Origin: Pseudomonadota bacterium
GTDB taxonomy: Bacteria > Pseudomonadota > Gammaproteobacteria > Burkholderiales > Ferrovaceae
Assembly (NCBI GenBank): GCA_021798835.1
Contig: JAJZBQ010000005.1
Coordinates: 62,001-126,000, forward strand
Reading direction: 5' to 3'
Length of the DNA stretch: 64,000 bases
Positions 52,502-63,217 of the stretch are shown piece by piece (positions within the stretch are counted from its first letter, which is position 1; every line of letters starts with the position of its first letter). The notes below the pieces were generated by a model that saw only the letters and a program-made list of their open reading frames with translations, was not told the DNA's origin and ran no database searches. A program made the translations under genes and the position numbers.

Positions 52502-53988
52502 TGGCCTTCCCGACGCATCTGCGGAAACAGGATGACATCACGAATCGAAGGGCTATCCGTCAACAACATCACCAATCGATCGATGCCAATACCTTCTCCT
52601 GCCGCGGGGGGTAAACCATACTCCAGCGCCCGAATGTAATCCGCATCGTAATGCATGGCCTCATGGTCTCCCGCCTCCTTCTGACGCACCTGAGCCAGAA
52701 AGCGTTCAGCCTGATCTTCCGCGTCATTCAATTCAGAAAACCCGTTGGCCAGTTCTCGTCCAACCACAAACAATTCAAAACGTTCGGTAATCTCCGGCTG
52801 TTGGTCACTGCGCCGGGCCAACGGTGAAACTTCTGCAGGATAATCAATGATGAAGGTCGGTTCGAACAGCAGGGCCTCCGTGGTCTCTTCGAACAAGGCC
52901 AGTTGCAAAGCCCCCAGCGTTGCACCAGTGGGTGGAGTAACCCCCAGACGTTCCAATTCTTGACGAACTTGATCCGTCTGCCCCATGCGCTCCTCATCGT
53001 AGGCTGGATGATAATGCGCCAAGGCTTGTGCCAGCGTCAAACGGTGAAAGGGTTTACCCAGATCCAGGCTTCGTCCTCCGTACGTAATTTCCGTACTTCC
53101 ACATACAGCCTGTGCCACCTGGCGCAGCATATCCTCCGTAAAATCCATCAGATCGCGGTAATCCCAATATGCCGCATAAAACTCTATCATGGTAAATTCG
53201 GGGTTATGGCGTGGAGAAATTCCCTCATTCCGGAAATTTCTGTTGATCTCAAAGACCCGCTCCATTCCGCCCACCAGCAGACGCTTGAGATACAACTCCG
53301 GGGCAATACGCAGGTACAACTCGCAATCCAGCGCATTGTGATGGGTCACAAAGGGGCGCGCCGCCGCACCTCCAGGGATGGGATGCATCATCGGCGTTTC
53401 CACTTCCAGAAAACGCCGCTCCACCAAAAACTGGCGCACCTGCTGGATGATCTGACCACGTCGGATAAAAACCTGACGCGACGATTCATTGGTCATGAGG
53501 TCGAGATAGCGTTGACGGTACTTCTGCTCCTGATCGGTCAACCCATGAAATTTTTCCGGGAGGGGACGCAGGGATTTCACCAGCAAGCGAAGCGCCGTCG
53601 CACGCACCGTCAATTCGCCGGTTTTGGTCTTGAACAGAACCCCTTGTACCGCAAAAATATCTCCCAAATCCCACTGCTTAAAAGATTGATAAACCTCGTC
53701 ACCCAACGTATCCCGCTGCAGGAAAATCTGGATACGCCCCACCCCGTCCTGTAGCGTGGCAAAACTGGCCTTGCCCATGACGCGCTTGAGCATCAACCGC
53801 CCCGCTATCGCTACCGCTATTTCTCTGGCGAATAGCGTTGCTTCGTCCAGGTTGCCGTACTGCTGATGCAGATCCTCCGTTTCATGCTGCCGCCGAAAAT
53901 CATTGGGAAATGCAACCCCTTGAGCACGCAAGGCCTGCAATTTGGTGCGACGCTCCTGAATCAATGCATTGTCATCGTCCGTCGCCAT
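52498..53988 (-). CDS. lysS: Lysyl-tRNA synthetase, class II
   Basis: About 496 residues from [24 protein letters not shown]; the open frame extends further upstream into prfB, but this ATG lies two bases after the prfB stop. The OB-fold anticodon domain ([23 protein letters not shown]) is followed by class II motifs: motif 1 [21 protein letters not shown], motif 2 [23 protein letters not shown] and motif 3 [27 protein letters not shown]. It charges tRNA-Lys. prfB-lysS order is common in proteobacteria. Confidence 0.97.
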   Translation of the reverse strand: MATDDDNALIQERRTKLQALRAQGVAFPNDFRRQHETEDLHQQYGNLDEATLFAREIAVAIAGRLMLKRVMGKASFATLQDGVGRIQIFLQRDTLGDEVYQSFKQWDLGDIFAVQGVLFKTKTGELTVRATALRLLVKSLRPLPEKFHGLTDQEQKYRQRYLDLMTNESSRQVFIRRGQIIQQVRQFLVERRFLEVETPMMHPIPGGAAARPFVTHHNALDCELYLRIAPELYLKRLLVGGMERVFEINRNFRNEGISPRHNPEFTMIEFYAAYWDYRDLMDFTEDMLRQVAQAVCGSTEITYGGRSLDLGKPFHRLTLAQALAHYHPAYDEERMGQTDQVRQELERLGVTPPTGATLGALQLALFEETTEALLFEPTFIIDYPAEVSPLARRSDQQPEITERFELFVVGRELANGFSELNDAEDQAERFLAQVRQKEAGDHEAMHYDADYIRALEYGLPPAAGEGIGIDRLVMLLTDSPSIRDVILFPQMRREGH

Positions 53989-53990
53989 GG

Positions 53991-55095
53991 TCACACCCCC
54001 TGTTTCAAACTGGCTTCGATAAAGCCATCCAGATCGCCATCCAGAACCGCCTGAGTATTCCCCACTTCCACCCCGGTACGCAAATCCTTGATACGCGACT
54101 GATCCAACACGTAGGAGCGAATCTGATGACCCCAACCAATGTCGGTTTTGCTGTCCTCCATGGCCTGCTTCTCGGCCGTACGTTTGCGCAGTTCCGCTTC
54201 GTACAGTCTGGATTTCAACATGGCCATGGCCTCGGCACGATTGCGATGCTGTGAACGGTCACTCTGGCATTGCACGACGATACCGGATGGGGCGTGGGTT
54301 ATACGCACCGCCGAATCGGTTTTATTGATATGCTGCCCTCCCGCTCCCGAAGCGCGGAAGGTGTCGATACGCAGATCAGCGGGATTAATCTCCACCTCAA
54401 TGGACTCGTCCACCTCAGGATATACGAAGACCGAGGCAAACGAAGTATGACGACGGTTTCCGGAATCAAAGGGCGACTTCCGTACCAGGCGGTGAACCCC
54501 GCTCTCCGAACGAAGATACCCATAAGCATAACTGCCGCTGAGCTTGAGCGACGCACTTTTGATCCCTGCCACTTCACCCGGTGACTCTTCCAGAATCTCC
54601 ACCTTGAACCCTTTTCGTTCGGCATAACGCAGATACATGCGCAATAACATCGCCGCCCAGTCCTGGGCCTCGGTTCCTCCGGAGCCCGCCTGAACATCCA
54701 GAAAACCATTGGCCGGATCCATGGGATGGGAAAACATGCGGCGAAACTCCATGTTCGCCACCTTCTTTTCCGTATCAGCGATGTCGGCTGCCACCGCCAG
54801 CAACGTCTCCTCATCGGCCTCTGCCAGAGCCAGAGAAAACAGTTCCTTGCTTTCTTCCAGGGCACGATGACTGGTCTCCCAGTCGGTCAGCACTTCTTCC
54901 AACAATTTACGTTCACGTCCCAACTCCTGGGATCGGGCCGTATCCTGCCACAACTGAGGGTCTTCCCCCAAGCGAATCACTTCCTGCAGACGTTCAACCT
55001 TGGTATCGTAGTCAAAGATACCCCCGAAGATCTTGAAGCCGCAGCGTCAGATCCTGCTGAAGAGTTTGCAGACTATTGAGTTGTTCAGCTTCCAT
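53991..55095 (-). CDS. prfB: Peptide chain release factor 2 (programmed +1 frameshift)
   Basis: About 367 residues made from two frames. The first frame starts ATG at 55095 ([20 protein letters not shown]) and runs to an in-frame TGA at 55012-55014; a +1 shift then continues [20 protein letters not shown] to the stop at 53991. The GGQ catalytic motif is in [18 protein letters not shown], and SPFDS, the SPF tripeptide that recognises UGA/UAA stop codons, is present. It terminates translation and is autoregulated through the frameshift. lysS follows after two bases. Confidence 0.95.
55011..55025 (-). promoter_or_regulatory. prfB programmed frameshift site
   Basis: Coding-strand sequence GGGGG-TAT-CTT-TGA-C: an internal Shine-Dalgarno-like G-run three bases before the slippery CTT codon and an in-frame TGA. 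This is the classical RF2 autoregulatory signal; low RF2 delays termination at TGA and favours the +1 shift. Confidence 0.93.
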
Positions 55096-55145
55096 GAGTC
55101 ACTATTCTCTACACCAAAACGCCGTAGTATAACCCGTTCAGTGAA

Positions 55146-56024
55146 TCACGACATACTCTCCATCGCCTCCTTGAGGCTTTTACCGCCGCGCCAAAAACAC
55201 CAGCGATGAAACGGTCGCAACTCCAGTGTCACGCTACTTTGCCCTTCCAAAGCAACCAGTGTCAGCGCCTCCAGTTTTCCGGCACGCCAGTCAGCCAACA
55301 GGGGAGCCCAGATTTCCCGTTCAAATTGCTGTACTGCAGCGCACCACGCCGGATGGTCCCCGTAAACAGCGGGTTCACGCAAACCCAACCACAGGTCATC
55401 GTTCAAGGTTGGTACCTGTTCGTCCCAGAACCACACCCCATTCACCACCCGCTTTCCTTCTGCCTCCCTCACCTGATTCAGCGGGTGTTCGTGCAGTACC
55501 ATCTGGGACAGATTGAAACGCGACAACCAGATATCCCGCCCCTCTCCGCGCGGCAAATCCCCATCGATGGGTTTCCCCACCTGAACCAATAGCGGTGTTG
55601 TCTCTACCGCAACCGGTTGACTTGCTCCCACCAACCACTGCCCCGTCGCCAGCGGATAAAAATGCAGATCCTCTGAAACAAACTGTTCATTCAATGCACG
55701 ACAAAAACCTTCAGCTTCATCACAGCGAATGTCCAATGCATAAGAACCCTGAGCCACCACACCCAGCCCTTCAATGGACAAGTGAACAGGATCGGCAAAC
55801 AACCATTGGCGCGCTTGATCACGCACACCAGCCAATACCGCACTACGTTCGGCTTGTGAATATCTGGGGCCATCCGGTTGCCAGTCAGACAGGGGAAGGG
55901 GTACGGAAAAACGTCTCACCCGACCACGCCCCCAAGCCCAATCCAGGGTCGGCAAAACCGGGATTTCCTTTCCCGAAAAATATGGTAGCAATCCCGGCAC
56001 AACCCACCGGACCTGGCGAATCAT
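55146..56024 (-). CDS. RpfE-type / phosphoglycerate mutase-like protein
   Basis: 292 residues. [92 protein letters not shown] and [16 protein letters not shown] match a betaproteobacterial/xanthomonad family annotated as RpfE-type regulatory or cofactor-independent phosphoglycerate mutase-like protein. Its biochemical role is not established. It overlaps rimO by four bases. Confidence 0.8.
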   Translation of the reverse strand: MIRQVRWVVPGLLPYFSGKEIPVLPTLDWAWGRGRVRRFSVPLPLSDWQPDGPRYSQAERSAVLAGVRDQARQWLFADPVHLSIEGLGVVAQGSYALDIRCDEAEGFCRALNEQFVSEDLHFYPLATGQWLVGASQPVAVETTPLLVQVGKPIDGDLPRGEGRDIWLSRFNLSQMVLHEHPLNQVREAEGKRVVNGVWFWDEQVPTLNDDLWLGLREPAVYGDHPAWCAAVQQFEREIWAPLLADWRAGKLEALTLVALEGQSSVTLELRPFHRWCFWRGGKSLKEAMESMS

Positions 56025-57355
56025 GATTGCACCACGGTTCCTTGCAAATCATGAGTTGAAGCCCCGGTAATCTGGACCTTGACGATTTCCCCCCTACGCA
56101 ATCCATGAGCCGCCGCGATCTCAACCACTCCATCAATCTCAGGGGCATCCGAGGCACTGCGCCCCAGTGCTGTCCCGTCTGGCAAACAGGTGTCAACCAA
56201 TACTTCACGGACACGGCCAACCCAACGCTGCTGGCGGCGAGCGCTGATAGGCTCCTGATAACGCATCAAGCGTTCCACCCGCTCTTCCCGAATCGCCTCA
56301 GGCACAGCATCGGGCAAATCGTTGGCGCGTGCCCCTTCCACCGGAGAATAGGCAAAACACCCCACTCGATCCAGCTCAGCCTGCCCCAGAAATGACAGCA
56401 ACTGTGCAAAGTCATCTTCTGTTTCCCCTGGAAAACCAACAATAAAAGTACTACGCAGTGTCAGGTCCGGACATTCCTGACGCCAACGTTGGATACGCTC
56501 CAGGGTCTTCTCCACTTCACCCGGACGTTTCATGGCACGCAGGATACGTGGGCTGGCATGTTGCAAGGGAATATCCAGATAGGGCAATAACCGCCCCTCC
56601 CCCATCAGGGGAATCAATTCATCCACATGAGGATAGGGGTATACATAGTGCAAGCGCACCCAGACTCCCAGAGAGCCCAGAGCTCGCGCCAGTTCAGTGA
56701 TCCGGGTGCGCACCGGCCGGCCCTGCCAGAAATCCGTGCGATAACGTAAATCCACACCGTAAGCACTGGTATCCTGAGAGATCACCAACAGCTCCCGAAC
56801 ACCTGCAGCAACCAGTTGTTCGGCTTCACGCAGTACCTCACCACTGGAACGACTGACCAAATCCCCGCGCAGAGAGGGGATAATACAGAAAGTACAACGA
56901 TGGTTACAGCCTTCCGAGATTTTCAGATAGGCATAGTGAGAAGGAGTCAACTTGATCCCCTGCGGAGGAAGCACCAATGGTGCAACGCCCGGCGTGGGCA
57001 GATGCCGATGCAACGCCTGCATAACCGCCTCCCGGTCATGGGGTCCAGTGATAGCCAGCACTTCTGGGTAGTGCGCACGAATCTGATCCCCTTTGGCCCC
57101 CAGACACCCCGTGACAATCACCCGCCCATTCGCCTGCAATGCCTCCCCGATGGCATCCAGGGATTCTTCAATGGCCGATTCGATAAACCCGCAGGTGTTG
57201 ACCACCACCACATCCGCTTCAGCATAATCTGATACCACGACATAGCCTTCATGGCGTACCTGGGTGACGATCTGCTCCGCATCCACCAAAGCTTTGGGAC
57301 ACCCCAGCGAAACAAATCCAACTCGGGGAATTTCTGTATTGACTTGACCTTTCAC
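56021..57355 (-). CDS. rimO: Ribosomal protein S12 methylthiotransferase RimO
   Basis: 444 residues. The N-terminal MTTase domain has [33 protein letters not shown] and [12 protein letters not shown], giving three Cys for one Fe-S cluster. The radical SAM motif is [19 protein letters not shown]. The C-terminal TRAM domain binds S12. It methylthiolates an Asp in ribosomal protein S12. The ATG at 57355 follows a candidate sRNA terminator by about 50 bases. Confidence 0.96.
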   Translation of the reverse strand: MKGQVNTEIPRVGFVSLGCPKALVDAEQIVTQVRHEGYVVVSDYAEADVVVVNTCGFIESAIEESLDAIGEALQANGRVIVTGCLGAKGDQIRAHYPEVLAITGPHDREAVMQALHRHLPTPGVAPLVLPPQGIKLTPSHYAYLKISEGCNHRCTFCIIPSLRGDLVSRSSGEVLREAEQLVAAGVRELLVISQDTSAYGVDLRYRTDFWQGRPVRTRITELARALGSLGVWVRLHYVYPYPHVDELIPLMGEGRLLPYLDIPLQHASPRILRAMKRPGEVEKTLERIQRWRQECPDLTLRSTFIVGFPGETEDDFAQLLSFLGQAELDRVGCFAYSPVEGARANDLPDAVPEAIREERVERLMRYQEPISARRQQRWVGRVREVLVDTCLPDGTALGRSASDAPEIDGVVEIAAAHGLRRGEIVKVQITGASTHDLQGTVVQS

Positions 57356-57401
57356 CCAAACACTCCTTACGTTTCATTCATGACCGACATGGTACCAGAG
57401 A

Positions 57402-57434
57402 CAAAAAAAAACCCGCAGAGGTCATCTGCGGGTT
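57402..57434 (-). terminator. Intrinsic terminator, minus strand
   Basis: On the minus strand AACCCGCAGA-TGACC-TCTGCGGGTT is a perfect ten-base-pair stem followed by eight or nine T. It faces rimO and ends the candidate small RNA; it also insulates rimO from upstream transcription. Confidence 0.92.
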
Positions 57435-57553
57435 GAAGCCTTTATCGAAAGCAAAACTTCGCAATAAAGGAGGAGGAGACAAGAAACCGGGTCAGCGACT
57501 TTTACTCAGGGGACTGACACCCTGTCATGCAGGTCGAATTGATGCACCGCACA
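57402..57553 (-). ncRNA. Candidate small RNA between rimO and phaR
   Basis: A consensus promoter (57560-57588) and a strong intrinsic terminator (57402-57434) on the minus strand delimit a transcript of about 150 nt. It has no open frame with a ribosome-binding site; the only ATG opens eight codons. On the RNA strand a CTCCTCCTCC tract (57469-57478) is complementary to Shine-Dalgarno sequences and lies next to a hairpin with CCTTTAT/ATAAAGG arms (57439-57470). Read-through into rimO is possible, so it might instead be a long leader with an attenuator. No known family was recognised. Confidence 0.6.
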
Positions 57554-57611
57554 ATTCGAATATTACGCCACAAACACCGCACTGTCAACCAATTTTGTGC
57601 ATCGCACAAAA
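57543..57611 (-). promoter_or_regulatory. Consensus promoter bracketed by two TGC-N3-GCA operators
   Basis: On the minus strand TTGACA (57583-57588), a 17-base spacer and TAATAT (57560-57565) form a near-ideal sigma-70 promoter. A palindrome TTTTGTGC-N3-GCACAAAA (57593-57611) lies just upstream of the -35 box, and a related TGC-N3-GCA site (57543-57551) lies at about +5. Paired operators like these suggest tight repression; PhaR regulators bind TGC/GCA-type palindromes and phaR is adjacent. Confidence 0.7.
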
Positions 57612-57763
57612 AGCAGAACGCTTCCAAGTGATTCATTATCTCACTGTATTATTATCATTTTATTAAGGACTCTGCGCGAGTCGGAAAAACATGGAATAAT
57701 GCCATCCTGCTGTACTGCAACATATAGACATAACTCAGCGATCTATAGAGCCTCTGGACATTC

Positions 57764-58291
57764 ATGAACCCGATACGTCTTATCAAAAAATACCCCAACC
57801 GGCGCCTCTACGATACGCAAACCAGCGCCTATATCACTCTCGGCGATATCAAAGGCTTCGTGCTAAGTCACACCCCTTTTCGCGTGATCGACGCTCGATC
57901 ACAGCAGGATTTAACGCGTTGCATCCTGATGCAGATCATTCTGGATGAAGAACTGGGGCAGTCACCCCTGTTCAGTTGCGAAATGCTGAGCCAGATGATT
58001 CGCTCTTACGGGAACAACAGCCAGGGATTTCTGGGAAATTATCTGGAACAGGGATTACGAGAAGCCGTCAAGTCACAATATGCCAGCCACTCTGCGGCCA
58101 GTGATACATCATTACCCAGTTTGATGGGGCATTATCTGGCCCAGATGACCCAACTCTATCAAGCCATGCAGCAACAAACCAGTAATTCCTCACTCCATGA
58201 TCAAACGATGGTTGGCATAGATAGTCAGCACACCACAAGCGATCAATCCCACTTGACCGAAGGTCGCGCGAAGATCCACCCTCCGGTGTAA
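57764..58291 (+). CDS. phaR: Polyhydroxyalkanoate synthesis repressor PhaR
   Basis: 175 residues. The N-terminal DNA-binding domain RLIKKYPNRRLYDTQTSAYITLGDIKGFV and the PHB-binding segment RSQQDLTRCILMQIILDEELGQSPLFSCEMLSQMIRSYG are diagnostic. PhaR represses phasin genes and its own gene, and is released by binding polyhydroxyalkanoate granules. The last 100 bases overlap the convergent ZIP transporter gene. No pha synthesis genes lie in the window. An inverted repeat GACTC-TGCGC-GAGTC (57668-57682) lies in its upstream region. Confidence 0.94.
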   Translation: MNPIRLIKKYPNRRLYDTQTSAYITLGDIKGFVLSHTPFRVIDARSQQDLTRCILMQIILDEELGQSPLFSCEMLSQMIRSYGNNSQGFLGNYLEQGLREAVKSQYASHSAASDTSLPSLMGHYLAQMTQLYQAMQQQTSNSSLHDQTMVGIDSQHTTSDQSHLTEGRAKIHPPV

Positions 58292-58969
58292 CCCGGGAAT
58301 AAGATCAGCCACAGCCACATAAATCATGCTGGCAGAAGCAAGCGCCAGCAGGTAAGGAACATCTTTTTGCAAGGACCTCAAGGCCAGACACGCCAATACC
58401 GCACCCACCAGCGTCGCCACGCTGGAAAACAGATTGAAGGCCAAGGCACGAGGCCGCGAAAGCCCCGAATGCAATAAAACCAGAGCATCTCCCGCCTCCT
58501 GCGGCAATTCATGGGCAATGATGGCCAACGCCGTCACCACCCCCAGATGAAAATCACTCACAAATGCCGCCGCAATGATAATGCCGTCAACAAAGTTATG
58601 TACCGAATCACCGATCACCACCATGGCACCCGTACGCCCCTGTGGCTCGTGTGCATGGGCGTGCGCATGGGCTTCCAGACCTTCCAGGTCATGCACATGA
58701 ACATGGCGCCAGAGCACCAGTTTTTCCAGAAGGAAAAATGCCAGAATACCAATCAGAACCGTTACCGAGACCGCTTCAGGGCTGGCATTCTGATGAAAAG
58801 CATGGGGAAGGATTTCAAGAAACACCGCTCCCAGCAAAGCACCAATGGCATAACTCACCAACATCGGGACCCAGGTAGGGCGTGCCGTGTAAATCACCAA
58901 TGCCGCACAGATCATGGACAGCACCCCCGCCGCCGTCCCCGCCATCACGGATGCCAACAAGGGGCTCAT
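58190..58969 (-). CDS. ZIP family metal transporter
   Basis: About 259 residues with eight predicted helices. A His-rich loop (RHVHVHDLEGLEAHAHAHAHEP) lies between helices 3 and 4; the metal site is GDSVHNFVDGIIIAAAF in helix 4 and AHELPQEAGDALVLL in helix 5, both characteristic of ZIP proteins. It imports Zn or other divalent metals across the inner membrane. The 3' end overlaps the phaR 3' end by 102 bases. The third codon ATG is the preferred start. Confidence 0.9.
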   Translation of the reverse strand: MSPLLASVMAGTAAGVLSMICAALVIYTARPTWVPMLVSYAIGALLGAVFLEILPHAFHQNASPEAVSVTVLIGILAFFLLEKLVLWRHVHVHDLEGLEAHAHAHAHEPQGRTGAMVVIGDSVHNFVDGIIIAAAFVSDFHLGVVTALAIIAHELPQEAGDALVLLHSGLSRPRALAFNLFSSVATLVGAVLACLALRSLQKDVPYLLALASASMIYVAVADLIPGLHRRVDLRATFGQVGLIACGVLTIYANHRLIME

Positions 58970-58988
58970 AACCAATAGACTCGTTCGT

Positions 58989-59729
58989 TCATCGCGCCAT
59001 TATACCCCGAAGCTCATCCGGTTCCCCCTCCATCCAGATCAAATGTGCCATCCGCCCTGCCCTCTCACCCTCACGACGCCAGGAGTAAAATCGCGCGGGA
59101 TCATTCACGGTACACGCCCCTCCACCGTAACAGTGTGTCACTCCTGCATGCGCCAAACGCAAGCGGGCCAATACATACAAATCTGCCCACCAGCGATCTC
59201 CTGTCCCCGGTCGGAATGCCTGTCCCGCTTCAGGATGATCGTGCAAGCAGAGCGCACGCATTTCCGGTCCCACTTCAAAAGCATCGGGTCCAATGGCTGG
59301 CCCCATCCAGGCCAGAATATGTGCCGGATCCCCACCCATCTGCCGAACAGTTTTTTCTATAATCCCTGCCACCACCCCCTTCCATCCTGCATGCACAGCC
59401 GCCACCACAGGCATCTGCTCGTGACACAGCAGAATGGGCAGACAGTCTGCCGTCCGAACCGCACACGCCACATGATGGCGACGGGTCACCAGCGCATCGG
59501 CTTCACACAAGCGCCCCTCCACGCTGACCGCCCCCCCATGTACCTGATCCAGCCACAATACCTCCACACCGAGATGTCGAGCCAGGATATTACGATTGGT
59601 ACGGGCCAGTTCATCCAGACGCTCACCCTGTCCCCCCATATCCAGCCCCCGTTCGCTGCTCCACGTCTGCACCCAGGGCGGCGCAGGCCATTGCGCTATT
59701 CGTCCCGGGAAGCCCGTCATATCCCTCAT
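58989..59729 (-). CDS. pgeF: Peptidoglycan editing factor PgeF (YfiH/DUF152)
   Basis: About 246 residues from MRDMTGFPG, which overlaps the rluD stop (ATGA). WLDQVHGGAV, EADALVTRRHHVACAVRTADCLPILL, VAAVHAGWKGVVAGIIEKTV and IGPDAFEVGPEM carry the conserved Cys/His set of the purine nucleoside phosphorylase/laccase-like DUF152 family. E. coli YfiH removes wrongly incorporated amino acids from muropeptides. The rluD-pgeF pair is common in proteobacteria. Confidence 0.93.
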   Translation of the reverse strand: MRDMTGFPGRIAQWPAPPWVQTWSSERGLDMGGQGERLDELARTNRNILARHLGVEVLWLDQVHGGAVSVEGRLCEADALVTRRHHVACAVRTADCLPILLCHEQMPVVAAVHAGWKGVVAGIIEKTVRQMGGDPAHILAWMGPAIGPDAFEVGPEMRALCLHDHPEAGQAFRPGTGDRWWADLYVLARLRLAHAGVTHCYGGGACTVNDPARFYSWRREGERAGRMAHLIWMEGEPDELRGIMAR

Positions 59730-60643
59730 GCCCTCTCCTGATCCAACCAATTCACCAGTTTGACCATATCAGCGGCCATATCGATAGACCATGAGCAGGG
59801 CTGCTGAGTCATTGGATGGCGCAACCCCAGGTAAAAAGCGTGTAAAGCCTGTCGCCCAAAGCAACGCAAAACCTCACGCGCACCCTCATCCGCCATCGAC
59901 CTCACTCCGTAAACCGGATCTCCGGCCAGTGGAAACCCCAAATGTTGCAGGTGAACCCGAATCTGATGCGTACGACCGGTGGACAGCCGGCACTCCAACA
60001 AGGCATAACCAGCCCAACGCCGGACCACCGTGAAATGCGTCAACGCAGGACGCCCCCCCGCTACCACTGCCATGCGGGTACGCTGCTGAGGGTGACGGCC
60101 CAAAGGTACCGCCACCTCCCCCTGGTCTGGCGGAATCCCATGAACCAGGGCCCAATAATGGCGGTGAACCGTACGCTCCTGCAACTGACGAACCAGATCA
60201 GCATGCGCAGTTGGAGTACGCGCCACCACCATCAGTCCGCTGGTATCTTTGTCAAGCCGATGGACAATACCACTGCGTGGTACCTGTGCCAGACGTGCAT
60301 CGTAATACAGCAAACCATTCTGTAGTGTCCCCTCACGATGTCCGTGCCCGGGATGCACCACCAGTCCTGCCGGTTTATTGATGACCAGCAATGCCTCATC
60401 TTCAGCCACGATGCTCAAGGGAATATTCTGCGGCTTGACCGTTTCATCGTGCAACACCGGTTCTTGGGCCAACCACAAGGTTTCCCCTCCCCACACCCTG
60501 TTTTTTTGACGGGTTGGTTGCCCCCCGACCATGACCCATCCTCCCTCTATCTGTCCCTGCCAATGACCACGAGAAAACAAAGGAAATAATTGAGCCAATG
60601 CCTGATCGACCCGAAGACCGGCACAGTCCGCTGGAATTGTCAT
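59726..60643 (-). CDS. rluD: 23S rRNA pseudouridine synthase RluD
   Basis: About 305 residues from MTIPADCAGLRVDQALAQLFPLFSRG, which is where the S4-like domain begins in homologues; an earlier ATG at 60706 interlocks with the bamD start and would run through the bamD promoter. Catalytic Asp is in IVHRLDKDTSGLMVVAR, and GRTHQIRVHLQHLGFPLAGDPVYG is the conserved RluA/RluD C-terminal motif. It modifies helix 69 of 23S rRNA. It is divergent from bamD, as usual. Confidence 0.94.
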   Translation of the reverse strand: MTIPADCAGLRVDQALAQLFPLFSRGHWQGQIEGGWVMVGGQPTRQKNRVWGGETLWLAQEPVLHDETVKPQNIPLSIVAEDEALLVINKPAGLVVHPGHGHREGTLQNGLLYYDARLAQVPRSGIVHRLDKDTSGLMVVARTPTAHADLVRQLQERTVHRHYWALVHGIPPDQGEVAVPLGRHPQQRTRMAVVAGGRPALTHFTVVRRWAGYALLECRLSTGRTHQIRVHLQHLGFPLAGDPVYGVRSMADEGAREVLRCFGRQALHAFYLGLRHPMTQQPCSWSIDMAADMVKLVNWLDQERA

Positions 60644-60672
60644 CTCCAGCGGTTCACTCTCATCAGGACTGC

Positions 60673-60678
60673 TATAAT
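60673..60678 (+). promoter_or_regulatory. -10 element of the bamD promoter
   Basis: TATAAT preceded by TGC (extended -10-like), about 27 bases before the bamD ATG. The -35 region is not clear. Its position inside the extended reading frame of rluD is an argument for the shorter RluD start. Confidence 0.55.
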
Positions 60679-60704
60679 AGGGTAATTCCACAATGGATGG
60701 TTCC

Positions 60705-61520
60705 ATGAAAGCGTTGAGTGTAACCCGAAAAGCCGGCATTCTTCTTTCTCTAGCCTTGATCGGCTGTAGCGATATTGACAAGGCCGATGATCCTACCCGA
60801 AATTGGTCAGCAGCAAAATTGCACAATGAGGCCAAGAAAGAACTCCACGATGGCAATTACAGCCAGGCCGCCAAATATTACGAGTCACTGCAATCCCGCT
60901 ACCCCTACGGAACCCTTTCGACTCAATCTGAACTCGAACAGATCTATGTGTATTATAAGCAGGGAGAGTCCGCCTCGGCCGTCAGTGAAGCTACGCGCTT
61001 CATCAAGACCCATCCCAACCATCCTGCCGTGGACTACGCCTATTACATGAAAGGACTGGCCAATTTCAGCGACGATCTGGGCCTGTTTGGTATCTACACC
61101 GACCAGGATCTGGTGCAGCGCGATATGAAACCCACGCGCGATTCTTTTGATGCTTTCCGCGATCTGATCACACGCTTTCCCAACAGCAAATACGCTCCCG
61201 ATGCCATCATTCGCATGAAATATCTGGTAAATGCTTTGGCCCGCAATGAGATCGCCGTGGCCCGTTACTATTACCATCGCCAGGTTTATCTGGCAGCAGC
61301 CAACCGTGCTCAGGATGTCCTGAAAACCTACTCCCATTCCGTCGCTACTGAAGATGCTCTGGATGTCATGGCACGCAGTTATCAGGCTCTCGGACTTAAA
61401 AAATTGAGCGATGATACGATCCGAGTTCTGAAGCAAGATTTCCCGAACAGCCGATACCTGACTCAGCAAGGAACCCTTACCAACAATCCGGTCTGGTGGC
61501 GCTTCTGGCAAAAAAGCTGA
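60705..61520 (+). CDS. bamD: Outer membrane assembly lipoprotein BamD
   Basis: 271 residues. MKALSVTRKAGILLSLALIGCSD is a lipoprotein signal with lipobox LIGC. Tetratricopeptide-like repeats follow: AAKLHNEAKKELHDGNYSQAAKYYESLQSRYPYG, YYKQGESASAVSEATRFIKTHPNHPAVDYAYYMKGLANF, and RDLITRFPNSKYAPDAIIRMKYL. It is the essential scaffold lipoprotein of the BAM complex. GGATGG five bases upstream supports this ATG over the one at 60693. Confidence 0.95.
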   Translation: MKALSVTRKAGILLSLALIGCSDIDKADDPTRNWSAAKLHNEAKKELHDGNYSQAAKYYESLQSRYPYGTLSTQSELEQIYVYYKQGESASAVSEATRFIKTHPNHPAVDYAYYMKGLANFSDDLGLFGIYTDQDLVQRDMKPTRDSFDAFRDLITRFPNSKYAPDAIIRMKYLVNALARNEIAVARYYYHRQVYLAAANRAQDVLKTYSHSVATEDALDVMARSYQALGLKKLSDDTIRVLKQDFPNSRYLTQQGTLTNNPVWWRFWQKS

Positions 61521-61538
61521 TTCGGAAACCTGTTTCTG

Positions 61539-61874
61539 CTAATGAGCGGAATGGGGTGGTATAGACTTGGTGGGCCAGTACTGATAATAGATCTCATTGG
61601 GTCTGACCATACCCAATTCACTCCGTGCGATCTCCTCCACCGCTTCGGATCCCGATTTCAAATCGCGCACTTCAGCGCGCAACGTTTCATTTTTCTTTGA
61701 CAGTGCCTGATTGGTTGCTTGTTGAGCCTGCCATTGATGGCGCAGATCCTGACAGCGCAACCATCCCCCTTTGCCCATCACCGCAGCATACGCCAGTGAG
61801 CCGCATAACCCGAGCATCAAACCACGCAGTACACGCAGCGGTGATGACCTCAGAGTCATGGGCTTGGTTCTCAT
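61539..61874 (-). CDS. ftsB: Cell division protein FtsB
   Basis: About 111 residues from MRTKPMTLRSS. One membrane helix (LRGLMLGLCGSLAYAAVMG) is followed by a coiled coil (HQWQAQQATNQALSKKNETLRAEVRDLKSG) and EEIARSELGMVRPNEIYYQ, the FtsB signature. It forms the FtsQLB divisome complex. It follows eno directly, the typical order. A TTG at 61889 would lengthen it; ATG starts at 61874 or 61859 are better. Confidence 0.93.
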   Translation of the reverse strand: MRTKPMTLRSSPLRVLRGLMLGLCGSLAYAAVMGKGGWLRCQDLRHQWQAQQATNQALSKKNETLRAEVRDLKSGSEAVEEIARSELGMVRPNEIYYQYWPTKSIPPHSAH

Positions 61875-61885
61875 GTCGTTACCAT

Positions 61886-63190
<1,305 letters not shown>

Positions 63191-63217
63191 TCAAACAAAC
63201 GGTTATAAATAAATCCA

